DNA of 64,000 nucleotides from Streptomyces thermodiastaticus (GTDB lineage: Bacteria; Actinomycetota; Actinomycetes; Streptomycetales; Streptomycetaceae): positions 285,541 through 349,540 of the forward strand of contig NZ_BNBV01000002.1 of the NCBI RefSeq assembly GCF_014656135.1, read 5' to 3'. Positions 55,601-62,515 of this stretch are shown here, piece after piece. Each line of letters opens with the position of its first letter. The stretch's first letter is position 1. The position numbers were made by a program, and so were the translations under genes. The notes beneath the pieces were generated by a model. The model had not been told where the DNA came from. It saw only the letters and a list, made by a program, of their open reading frames with translations, and ran no database searches.

Positions 55601-57408
55601 AAGGTGAGAGTGCGGCCGGCGCCGCTGCCGCCGTCACGGGCCGTACGGCAACTGCCGAGGCCGGCGTGGTGAGCGCGCGCGGTTCCGGGCCGGGCGAGCC
55701 GCCGTCGTTCAACCTGGTGGAGATGCCGTGGCTGCCGGTGCAGCGCGCGGACGGAACAGTGGAGGAGGTCTCCCTCCTCGCCCTGTTCGACCAGGCGGAC
55801 GGGCTGCGGCGGCTGGTGGGGGACGTGCCCACCCAGGAGATCGCGCTGCTGCGGGTGTTACTGGCGGTCCTGTACGACGCGCTGGACGGTCCGGCCACGA
55901 TCGAGGACTGGGAAGACCTGTGGCTGTCACCCCAGCCGTTCGCTCCGGTTGCCGCATACCTGGAGCGTCACCGGGACCGGTTCGATCTCTTCCATCCCGA
56001 GCGGCCGTTCTACCAGGTCGCGGGCCTGCGCACGGACAAGGGAGAGGTGGCGCCGCTCGCCCGGATCGTGGCCGATGTGCCGGTGGGGGAACCCTTCTTC
56101 GCCATGCGGCGGCCCGGCGTTGAGAGACTGACGTATGCGGAGGCCGCCCGGTGGCTGCTGCACGCCCACGCCTTCGACACCTCCGGCATCAAGTCCGCCA
56201 TGGCCGGCGACACACGCGGCAAGGCGGGCAAGGTCTACCCGCTGGGGGTGGGTTCCCTGGGCACCCTCGGCGGTGTCTTCGCCGAAGGTGCGACGCTGCG
56301 ATCGACCCTGCTGCTCAACCTGATCGCCTTGGAGGAGACAGGGGCGGAACGGGACGCATCCGCTGGAACGGACATGCCTGTCTGGCGGCGCCCCGTCCCC
56401 CTGGGTCCCGGTGAGCGCGACGGCAGGGGCCGGGCCCGGCCCGCGGGGCTGCGCGATCTGTACACCTGGCAGTCCCGCAGGATCCGGCTGCACACCGAGG
56501 ACGGTGCGGTCACCGGAGTGGTGCTCGGTTACGGCGACCCGCTGGCCCTGGAGGCACCGTGGACGCTGGAGCCGATGACGAGCTGGCGACGCAGCCGGGC
56601 GCAGGAGAAGAAGCAGGGACGCACCCCGGTCTACATGCCGCAACAGCACGACCCGAGCAAGGCAGCCTGGCGTGGGCTCGCAGCCCTGCTTCCGGCCAGC
56701 GGCCGGGCGGTGAACCGCGGCGCACCGGGCGAGCCTGCCAAGACGCTGCGGTCCGGTGTCGTCCGGTGGTTCACCCAACTGACCACGACCAGTGAGATCG
56801 ACCCCGGGAAACTGGTCAGGCTGCGCCTGGTGGGTGCGGTCTACGGCACGCAACAGTCCGTGATCGACGAGATCGTGGACGACTCGGTGCTCCTCCCGGT
56901 GATCACCCTGCACGAGGTCAACCAGGAGTACGGCGCTGCCGCCGTCGACGCGGTCAGCGACGCCGAGGAGGCCGTGGAGGCCCTGGGCCACCTCGCCGGC
57001 AATCTGGCGCGCGCCGCGGGGAGGGACCCGGCAGCCTCCGCCGCCACCGCCCGTGATCTGGGCTTCGGCGCCCTGGACGGCCCCTACCGGGCCTGGCTGC
57101 GCAACCTGCTGGGCTTCCCGGACCTGCAGACGGCCCAGCGGCAGTGGCGGGCGACGGTCCGCGGCCATCTCGAACGGATCGGCCGGCACCTGCTCGACTC
57201 CGCGGGCCCCGCCGCGGACGAGGGGCGCATGATCGACGTCCCCGAGAAGGGCCGTCAGCTGATGGACGCCGGCCGCGCCGAGCATGTGTTCAGCGCCCGC
57301 CTGTACCACGTCCTGGGACCGCCGCAGAGCCGGGCTGCCACCCTCCCGGTGCCGGCCCAGGCAGGTCCTCGACTCGCCGTTCCCGACCGCGCGGAGAGCG
57401 CACGATGA
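52627..57408 (+). CDS. cas3-cse1: Cas3-Cse1 (Cas8e) fusion: type I-E helicase-nuclease joined to Cascade large subunit
   Basis: 1593 aa from the ATG at 52627; a GTG at 52612 with GAGGA upstream is an alternative. Residues 1-250 are the HD nuclease (VHDIGKATPAF at 85, GGHHGVP later). The helicase follows: Walker A APMGEGKTE near 325, DEVHAYD near 481, SATLP near 512, QVAEQSLDIDFD and QRMGRLHRH. After a low-complexity linker at about 960-1025, residues 1026-1593 are a full Cse1: FNLVEMPWLPVQ at its start, then LFHPERPFYQV and the four-helix C-terminus. In separate systems Cse1 recognises the PAM and recruits Cas3; here they are one chain, a fusion also reported in some other Streptomyces. It overlaps cse2 by ATGA. 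Confidence 0.95.
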   Translation: MSSWLDPVLLPVDRLSAAARRVWAKHDRKTDSWLPLWRHMADSGAVAGLLWERWLPRSVRGLVSEVLPGGEEDARVLVRFLAAVHDIGKATPAFACQVESLAGPMRDAGLGMPTLREYGEDRRLAPHGLAGQLLLQEWMDGRFGLRGRVSGQFAVVAGGHHGVPPDHGQMHDLQLRPRLLRHPGAGESLWRQVQYELMDACAEATGAASRLPEWGTVRLPQTVQVVLTAVVILADWIASAPELFPYDPQSWQPAGPVGERRRLRAAWDDLDLPEPWNPEEPEDSPADLFAHRFPGLADAVIRPVQSEAVEMARSMPEPGLLIVEAPMGEGKTEAALAAAEILAARSGAGGLLVALPTRATGDAMFPRLLRWLERLPAGLKEDRRRTVVLAHAKAALNEVWAGLLRRRQPSLLGVDADQRQRQGDADVKPSALHAHQWLRGRKKQLLASFAVATVDQVLFAGLKSRHLALRHLAVAGKVVVIDEVHAYDAYMGRYLDRVLEWLAAYRVPVVLLSATLPQERRRALVAAYAGAEAAKEVETGSDAYPLITAACPSRPVLSARPPAASGRRTQVVLERLDDDLEALADRLERELADGGCALVVRNTVDRVLQTADALRQRLGEDVVTVAHSRFLAADRAAKDAWLLRRFGPDGRERPARHVVVASQVAEQSLDIDFDLLVTDLAPVDLVLQRMGRLHRHRRPRPAPLARPRCLITGVDWSAAPPQPVKGTCAVYRSEYVLLRSIAVLQPYLDGAALHLPDGISPLVQQVYGDQPVGPQAWAERLSELRDAHEELLDGQREKAGAFLLDRVGRPGRPVYGWLEASVGDADDTSTGRAQVRDSAETLEVLIVQRQADGRLTTVPWLDDGRADGRGGLELPTDFAPSRRAAEAVAASALTLPGRFSSPWLIDQTIAELEQFMVPAWQARDCPWLAGELILVLDPDCQCRLAGFQITYSRTDGLRVTGPGVPAAGGDAAGGSAQALREDHQHKGGKSEQGESAAGAAAAVTGRTATAEAGVVSARGSGPGEPPSFNLVEMPWLPVQRADGTVEEVSLLALFDQADGLRRLVGDVPTQEIALLRVLLAVLYDALDGPATIEDWEDLWLSPQPFAPVAAYLERHRDRFDLFHPERPFYQVAGLRTDKGEVAPLARIVADVPVGEPFFAMRRPGVERLTYAEAARWLLHAHAFDTSGIKSAMAGDTRGKAGKVYPLGVGSLGTLGGVFAEGATLRSTLLLNLIALEETGAERDASAGTDMPVWRRPVPLGPGERDGRGRARPAGLRDLYTWQSRRIRLHTEDGAVTGVVLGYGDPLALEAPWTLEPMTSWRRSRAQEKKQGRTPVYMPQQHDPSKAAWRGLAALLPASGRAVNRGAPGEPAKTLRSGVVRWFTQLTTTSEIDPGKLVRLRLVGAVYGTQQSVIDEIVDDSVLLPVITLHEVNQEYGAAAVDAVSDAEEAVEALGHLAGNLARAAGRDPAASAATARDLGFGALDGPYRAWLRNLLGFPDLQTAQRQWRATVRGHLERIGRHLLDSAGPAADEGRMIDVPEKGRQLMDAGRAEHVFSARLYHVLGPPQSRAATLPVPAQAGPRLAVPDRAESAR
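55584..55672 (+). promoter_or_regulatory. Possible internal translation entry for free Cse1
   Basis: Within the linker, GGGGGG (55584-55589) precedes a GTG at 55595 in another frame. That frame runs 25 codons and stops with TGA at 55670-55672, overlapping (GTGA) an in-frame GTG at 55669 that would start Cse1 at SARGSGPGEPPSFN. This is the same stop/start coupling used elsewhere in the operon, and may be a relic of, or a live, separate cse1 start. Confidence 0.4.
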
Positions 57409-58256
57409 CGACAACGACACCCCACACCGAACCCGCTCACGCCGTGCCGCAGCAGAACGGCGACGACAACCGCCGCCACTCCCTGCCCCGCAGGGTCGCC
57501 CGGTCGACGGTCGGCCGGCTGCAGAGCGGCTACCGCCGCGACGACGCCGCCGCGGTCGCCGCGGTCGCGCAGCTGCGGCGCGCGGCCGGCCAGGACGTCT
57601 TCGCCTCACCCTCCAGCTGGGGTCTGGACTACCTGGACGATCTCGCCCGGCTGCGGGAGGAGCGCGAGCAGGAAGAGGGCGACAGCAGCGCCCCGTCGCG
57701 GTACCTGTCGTCCCGTCACCGGATGGAGCAGGAGCGGCGGGAGGAACGCGAGGAGCGCGCGGTGCACCTCGCCGTGACCCTGTGGGCTCTGCACCAGCAG
57801 TCCATCCGCGATCAGCCCATGCATGTCCCCGGATGGTCCCTGGGCCGTGCCGTGCGACGGCTCGCCGACGACAGGACGGGAGCGCAGGACGAGCCGGCCG
57901 AGCGGGCCGAGGCCGCGGCCGGCAGCCGGACAGCCGGTCCCGGAGCGGACGCCGACTCGCCGGTCCGGAAGCGGTTCGTACGCATCGGCACCTCGACGGA
58001 CGTCGAGATGCTGGGCCGTCGGCTGCGCGAGATGGTGCTGCTGCTGCGCACCGCGCGCATCCCCCTGGACTACGGTCTGCTCGCCGAGCAGCTCTGTCAC
58101 TGGCAGGACGAGATGCGCCAGGGCGAGGTCAGGCGCGCCTGGGGCCGTGACTTCCACCGCTTCCACCGGCCCGCGTCCGCGGATGGGGAGGAGCACGCCG
58201 GCGTCGCTTCTGCCGCCCGGCCCCTTCAGCCCTCCCTGGACGACGCCGGCGAGTAG
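57405..58256 (+). CDS. cse2: Cascade small subunit Cse2 (Cas11e)
   Basis: 283 aa, longer than the usual 160-230; ATG overlaps the cas3-cse1 stop. Mostly helical and charged. The conserved stretches RDDAAAVAAVAQLRRAAGQD, AVHLAVTLWALHQQS, SLGRAVRRLADD and LRTARIPLDYGLLAEQLCHW match actinobacterial Cse2. The extra length comes from an N-terminal tail of about 30 residues, a charged loop (REEREQEEGDSS) and a Gly/Ala-rich loop before FVRIGTSTDVEML. Two copies normally stabilise the R-loop in Cascade. Confidence 0.9.
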   Translation: MTTTTPHTEPAHAVPQQNGDDNRRHSLPRRVARSTVGRLQSGYRRDDAAAVAAVAQLRRAAGQDVFASPSSWGLDYLDDLARLREEREQEEGDSSAPSRYLSSRHRMEQERREEREERAVHLAVTLWALHQQSIRDQPMHVPGWSLGRAVRRLADDRTGAQDEPAERAEAAAGSRTAGPGADADSPVRKRFVRIGTSTDVEMLGRRLREMVLLLRTARIPLDYGLLAEQLCHWQDEMRQGEVRRAWGRDFHRFHRPASADGEEHAGVASAARPLQPSLDDAGE

Positions 58257-58369
58257 CCGGCTCCCCCGGCCGCCGGACAACCGCGGCCGCCTCCCTATCC
58301 CGCGCCGTGGCCGGCCTGCCTCCCGCGCCGTGCCCGGTGCCCGCAATCCTCGTAGAGAAACGGAATGAC

Positions 58370-59578
58370 GTGACCCGCACCATTCTCGACATCCACGTTC
58401 TGCAGACCGTTCCGCCGAGCAACATCAACCGCGACGACACCGGAACCCCGAAATCCGCCTATTACGGCGGAGTGCGCCGCGCACGGGTCTCCAGCCAGGC
58501 GTGGAAGCGCGCGACCCGTGAGGCGTTCAACGCCCTGCTGCCTCCGGAGGCACTCGGGGTCCGCACCAAGAAGGTCGCCGAGGCCCTGGCCGAGCGCATC
58601 ACCGCCAAGGACGGGTCCCTGGAACCGGTGGCCGTCGAGCTGGCCGTCGAGACGCTGCAGGCGGCCACCAACACCAAGATCGAAGTGCCGAAGCGGAAGG
58701 GGAAGAACGACGACGAGCCGGCCGCCTCCCCCACCTCCTCCTACCTGATGTTTCTCAGCCGGCAGCAGCTGGACGCCCTGGCGGAACTGACGATCAAGGC
58801 GGTCGGCGGCACCGGCGACGTCGACGTGCTCAAGAGCCACTTCAAGAAGAAGGAGAACAAGACCGATGCCCGGCAGGCCGTCAACGCCCGCCACTCGGTG
58901 GACATCGCCCTGTTCGGACGCATGGTCGCCGACTCCGCGGACCTGAACGTCGATGCGGCCGCGCAGGTGGCGCACGCCCTCAGTGTGCACAAGTCGGACA
59001 TCGAGTCCGACTACTACACGGCCGTCGACGACCTGAACACCGCCGGGGAGCCCGGCGCCGGAATGATCGGCACCATCGACTTCAACTCCGCCACCCTCTA
59101 CCGCTACGCCGCCGTGGACGTCGACGAGTTGCAGCGCAACCTCGGGCTCGGCCTCCGGGACGACGAGGCACCGAGCGCGCCGGTGGAGAAGGCCGTCGCG
59201 GCGTTCCTGGAGGCGTTCCTCACCTCCCTGCCGACCGGGAAGGTGAACACCTTCGGCAACCACACCCTGCCTTCCGCCGTGATCGTGAAGCTCCGCGGCT
59301 CCCGCCCGGTCAGCTTCGTGAGCGCCTTCGAGGAGCCGGTGCCGCAGGGCCCCGGCGGCGGATACCTGCGCGAGAGCTGCCGCCGGCTCGCCGCGTACGT
59401 ACCGGACCTTGAACGGCAGTTCGGGATCGAAACCCCCCAGGAACACAGCTGGGTCTTCCGCGTGGGCGAGGAGACCGAGGCACTGGCCGCCCTGGGTCAG
59501 CAGGTCACCCTGAAGACGCTGCTGCGGGACGTCGGTCAGGCGGTCGCCGAGCGGCTCTCGGCCGGAGCGGCCGCATGA
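58370..59578 (+). CDS. cas7e: Cascade backbone subunit Cas7e (Cse4)
   Basis: 402 aa from a GTG; the ribosome binding site is weak (GAGAAACGGA) and the 113-base gap from cse2 is the only sizeable one in the operon. The N-terminus ILDIHVLQTVPPSNINRDD and GGVRRARVSSQAWKRATR are the family's RNA-binding start; NARHSVDIALFGRMVAD and TIDFNSATLYRYAAVDV continue the RRM-like fold. Six copies would coat the crRNA spacer. Its 3' end overlaps cas5e by ATGA. Confidence 0.95.
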   Translation: MTRTILDIHVLQTVPPSNINRDDTGTPKSAYYGGVRRARVSSQAWKRATREAFNALLPPEALGVRTKKVAEALAERITAKDGSLEPVAVELAVETLQAATNTKIEVPKRKGKNDDEPAASPTSSYLMFLSRQQLDALAELTIKAVGGTGDVDVLKSHFKKKENKTDARQAVNARHSVDIALFGRMVADSADLNVDAAAQVAHALSVHKSDIESDYYTAVDDLNTAGEPGAGMIGTIDFNSATLYRYAAVDVDELQRNLGLGLRDDEAPSAPVEKAVAAFLEAFLTSLPTGKVNTFGNHTLPSAVIVKLRGSRPVSFVSAFEEPVPQGPGGGYLRESCRRLAAYVPDLERQFGIETPQEHSWVFRVGEETEALAALGQQVTLKTLLRDVGQAVAERLSAGAAA

Positions 59579-60360
59579 CGGTGCTGTTGCTGCGGCTCGC
59601 CGGCCCCCTGCAGTCCTGGGGGTCGGCGGCCCGCTTCGCCCGGCGCACCACGGAGAACGCGCCCACCAAGAGCGGCGTGCTCGGTCTGCTCGCCGCCGCC
59701 GACGGCCGTCCCCGCACCGCGGACCTCTCCGACCTGGCGGCGCTCCGGTTCGGCGTACGCATCGACCAGCCCGGCCGGCGTCTGCGGGACTTCCACACCG
59801 CGCACCACGCCGACTCCGGCAAGTCCATGCCGGTGTCCGAGCGTTTCTACCTCGCCGACGCCGTGTTCGTCGCCGGCGTCGAAGGCGAGCAGACCCTGCT
59901 GCAGCGCCTGCACCGCCGCCTGCTCGCCCCGCACTTCCTGCCCTTCCTCGGCCGGCGCTCCTGCCCGCCGTCCCGGCCGCTCGACATGGGCCCGCCGAGG
60001 GCGGACACCACCTTGGAGGAAGCCCTGCGCACCGCACCGTGGCAGGCGTCCGGCTGGTACCGGCGCCAGCTGACGCGCCGCCAGGGACAGGGCGCCGATG
60101 CGGCTGTGCCGGAATCCCTCGACGTACTGATCGACTGCCCGCCGGAGCAACTGCCGGACCTGTCCCTGCGCGACACGCCCGTCAGCTTCGACTCACGGCA
60201 CCGGCAGTACCAGCTGCGCGGCATCCGCACCGACCGGGTCGTCCCACCGGGCCTCGCGGCCCCCGCCGCGCCCGGACCGCACGAACCCACGGTTCTGCTG
60301 CGCCCCCTGGGCACGCCCACAGGCACCGCCATGGAAGAGAACACCCCGAGGTCCCGCTGA
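59575..60360 (+). CDS. cas5e: Cascade subunit Cas5e
   Basis: 261 aa, ATG overlapping the cas7e stop. The N-terminal LLLRLAGPLQSWGSAARF and TTENAPTKSGVLGLLAAA are diagnostic of Cas5e, with FGVRIDQPGRRLRDFHTAHH following. It binds the 5' handle of the crRNA and caps the Cas7 filament. A proline-rich C-terminal tail of about 30 residues is extra. The next gene's ATG shares one base with its TGA. Confidence 0.95.
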   Translation: MTVLLLRLAGPLQSWGSAARFARRTTENAPTKSGVLGLLAAADGRPRTADLSDLAALRFGVRIDQPGRRLRDFHTAHHADSGKSMPVSERFYLADAVFVAGVEGEQTLLQRLHRRLLAPHFLPFLGRRSCPPSRPLDMGPPRADTTLEEALRTAPWQASGWYRRQLTRRQGQGADAAVPESLDVLIDCPPEQLPDLSLRDTPVSFDSRHRQYQLRGIRTDRVVPPGLAAPAAPGPHEPTVLLRPLGTPTGTAMEENTPRSR

Positions 60361-61085
60361 TGTATCTGACCCGCTTCCGCATCAACACCGCCCGCTCCGG
60401 CGCCCGACGGCTTCTCGCTTCCCCCCACCGGCTGCACGGCGCGGTGAACATGGCCTTCCCCGACGTCCTGCCCCGAGACGGGGAGGGTCCACGGGTGCTG
60501 TGGCGTGTGGACGCGAGCGCGGCCGCCCGCGCCGACCTGTTCATCGTCAGCCCGGACCGCCCCGACCTGACCCACCTGGTCGAACAGGCCGGCTGGCCCC
60601 ACTCCGACCAGCCGGGCTGGACCACCTTCGCCTACGAGGAGTTCCTCGACCGCCTCACCGTGGGCAGTGTCTGGGCCTTCCGGCTCACCGCCAACCCCGT
60701 CCACCACATCCGCAAGGAAGGCGACGCGGAGGGCGCCAGGACCAAGCGGACCGCTCATGTCACCCCCCGCCACCAGATCGACTGGCTGCTCGCCCGGCAG
60801 GAACGCGCCGGCTTCGAGATCGTCCGTACTCCCCCGGAGCAGCAGCTGACGGAACGCGGCCACGAGCATCGAGTCGTCGTGCACACCCGGCAGCCCCTGC
60901 GGTTCCGCAAGGGCACCCCCGACCGCTCCTCCCGCCATGACGTCCGCCTCACCCGGGTCACCTTCGACGGACATCTGCGCATCACCGACCTCGACGTCTT
61001 CCGCCGCACGCTCACCCACGGGCTGGGCAAGGGCAAGGCCTACGGCTGCGGCCTGATGACACTCGCCCCCGCACTCGCCTCATGA
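60360..61085 (+). CDS. cas6e: crRNA-processing endoribonuclease Cas6e
   Basis: 241 aa, ATG at 60360 overlapping the cas5e stop by one base. The N-terminal YLTRFRINTARSGARRLL and the histidine in SPHRLHGAVNMAFP (general acid/base position) match Cas6e, and the C-terminal glycine-rich loop GLGKGKAYGCGLMTL is present. It cuts each repeat at the base of the hairpin and stays bound to the 3' handle. The repeat stem in the array (CCCCGC-GCGT-GCGGGG) is a suitable substrate. Confidence 0.95.
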   Translation: MYLTRFRINTARSGARRLLASPHRLHGAVNMAFPDVLPRDGEGPRVLWRVDASAAARADLFIVSPDRPDLTHLVEQAGWPHSDQPGWTTFAYEEFLDRLTVGSVWAFRLTANPVHHIRKEGDAEGARTKRTAHVTPRHQIDWLLARQERAGFEIVRTPPEQQLTERGHEHRVVVHTRQPLRFRKGTPDRSSRHDVRLTRVTFDGHLRITDLDVFRRTLTHGLGKGKAYGCGLMTLAPALAS

Positions 61086-62062
61086 GCACCATCAGCCGAC
61101 GCGCCGTCTCCACTCCCCAGGAGCTCACCCGGGCCGGCGACCGGATCTCCTTCATCTACCTGGAACGCTGCACCGTCCACCGCGAGGACAACGCGATCAC
61201 GGCCACCGACGCGGACGGAGTCACCCACATCCCGTCCGCCACCATCGGCACCTTGCTCCTCGGGCCGGGCACCCGGGTTACCCATCAGGCGATGTCGGTC
61301 CTCGGCGAGTGCGGTGCGGGCGTCGTCTGGGTCGGCGAGCAGGGCGTGCGCTTCTACGCGGGCGGCCGTGCCCTGACCCGGTCGTCCCGCCTGGTGGAGG
61401 CTCAGGCCACGGCGTGGGCGAACCGTCGCACCCGCCTGGCCGTCGCGCGGGCCATGTACCGGATGCGCTTTCCCGACGACGATCCCTCCGCCCGCACCCG
61501 CCAGGAACTGCTCAGCAGGGAAGGCCGCCGGGTCAAGGAATGCTACCGCCGCGAAGCCGCCCGCACCGGCGTGCCCTGGCGCCGACGCGAGTACCACCAC
61601 GGCGACTTCAGCGCCGGCGACCCCGCCAACCAAGCCGTCACCGCGGCCGCCCAGTGCATGTACGGCATCGCCCACGCCGTGGTGTGCGCGCTCGGCTGCT
61701 CACCCGGACTCGGCTTCGTCCACTCGGGCCACGAACGCTCCTTCGTCCTCGACATCGCCGACCTCTACAAGACCGAGATCGCGATCCCCGCCGCCTTCGA
61801 CGCGGCCGCCCAGGGCGAGGACGACGTAGCCACCCGTACCCGCAGGGCGCTCAGAGACCGCATCAACCGCACGGGGCTCCTCGACCGCTGCGTACAGGAC
61901 ATAGAGACTCTTCTCCTCCCTCACCATGCCGACGGGCGAGACGCCGAGGACACAACCGACCAGGTCGCCCTCCAGACCGACGACGGATACGTCGTGCCCG
62001 GCGGCCGCAACTACGACGGCACCGACGCCGGAGCGCACTGGCGAGAGGAGCCGATCTGGTGA
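61082..62062 (+). CDS. cas1: CRISPR integrase Cas1 (type I-E)
   Basis: 326 aa, ATG overlapping the cas6e stop. An N-terminal beta domain (RISFIYLERCTVHREDNAIT) is followed by the helical catalytic domain with the metal ligands: glutamate in GRRVKECYRREAAR, histidine in GLGFVHSGHERSFVLDIADLYK and aspartate in the same segment. It joins Cas2 to insert new spacers at the leader end. The I-E-type short C-terminal tail is present. There is no cas4, as expected for type I-E. Confidence 0.96.
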   Translation: MSTISRRAVSTPQELTRAGDRISFIYLERCTVHREDNAITATDADGVTHIPSATIGTLLLGPGTRVTHQAMSVLGECGAGVVWVGEQGVRFYAGGRALTRSSRLVEAQATAWANRRTRLAVARAMYRMRFPDDDPSARTRQELLSREGRRVKECYRREAARTGVPWRRREYHHGDFSAGDPANQAVTAAAQCMYGIAHAVVCALGCSPGLGFVHSGHERSFVLDIADLYKTEIAIPAAFDAAAQGEDDVATRTRRALRDRINRTGLLDRCVQDIETLLLPHHADGRDAEDTTDQVALQTDDGYVVPGGRNYDGTDAGAHWREEPIW

Positions 62063-62424
62063 CCGTCATCGTGCTGGCCAACTGCCCCTCCGGGCTGCGC
62101 GGCTTCCTCACCCGCTGGCTGCTCGAAATCTCCCCGGGCGTCTTCCTCGGCTCCCCCACGGCTCGCGTACGCACCATCCTGTGGGAAGAGGTCCGCCGCC
62201 ACCGAGGCCAGGGCCGCGCCCTGCTCGCCTACCAGACCGACAATGAGCAAGGCTTCACCTTCGCCACCCACGACCACGCGTGGCACCCCACCGACCATGA
62301 AGGCATCACCCTCCTCCGCCGCCCGTCTCCCCGCACACCCGCATCCTCCGCCGAGCAGCAACCTGGGCCCGGGAAGCGGGGGTGGAGCAAGGCAGCCAAG
62401 AGGAGGCGATATGGCCGTACTTGA
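62059..62424 (+). CDS. cas2: Adaptation protein Cas2 (type I-E)
   Basis: 121 aa from a GTG overlapping the cas1 stop (GTGA). The N-terminal TVIVLANCPSGLRGFLTRWL and the PGVFLGSPTARVRTILWEEV segment are the Cas2e hallmarks. The conserved fold ends near residue 85; a basic Pro/Ala-rich tail (GWSKAAKRRRYGRT at the end) is extra. It forms the central dimer of the Cas1-Cas2 integrase. The leader begins directly after it. Confidence 0.95.
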   Translation: MTVIVLANCPSGLRGFLTRWLLEISPGVFLGSPTARVRTILWEEVRRHRGQGRALLAYQTDNEQGFTFATHDHAWHPTDHEGITLLRRPSPRTPASSAEQQPGPGKRGWSKAAKRRRYGRT

Positions 62425-62515
62425 CCCCAGGGAGAGTAATTCGAGAAGTATGGCCGTTCTCGCAGAAGTGAGTAAAAACAGAAGCCTCTCCGTGTAAAGC
62501 CGCACGTCAGGCTCT
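62425..62515 (+). promoter_or_regulatory. CRISPR leader
   Basis: The 91 bases between cas2 and the first repeat are markedly richer in A and T than the surroundings (stretches such as GAGTAATTCGAGAAGTATGG and GTGAGTAAAAACAGAAG). It should hold the array promoter and integration signals. Its position at the 5' side of the repeats fits their orientation. Confidence 0.8.
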
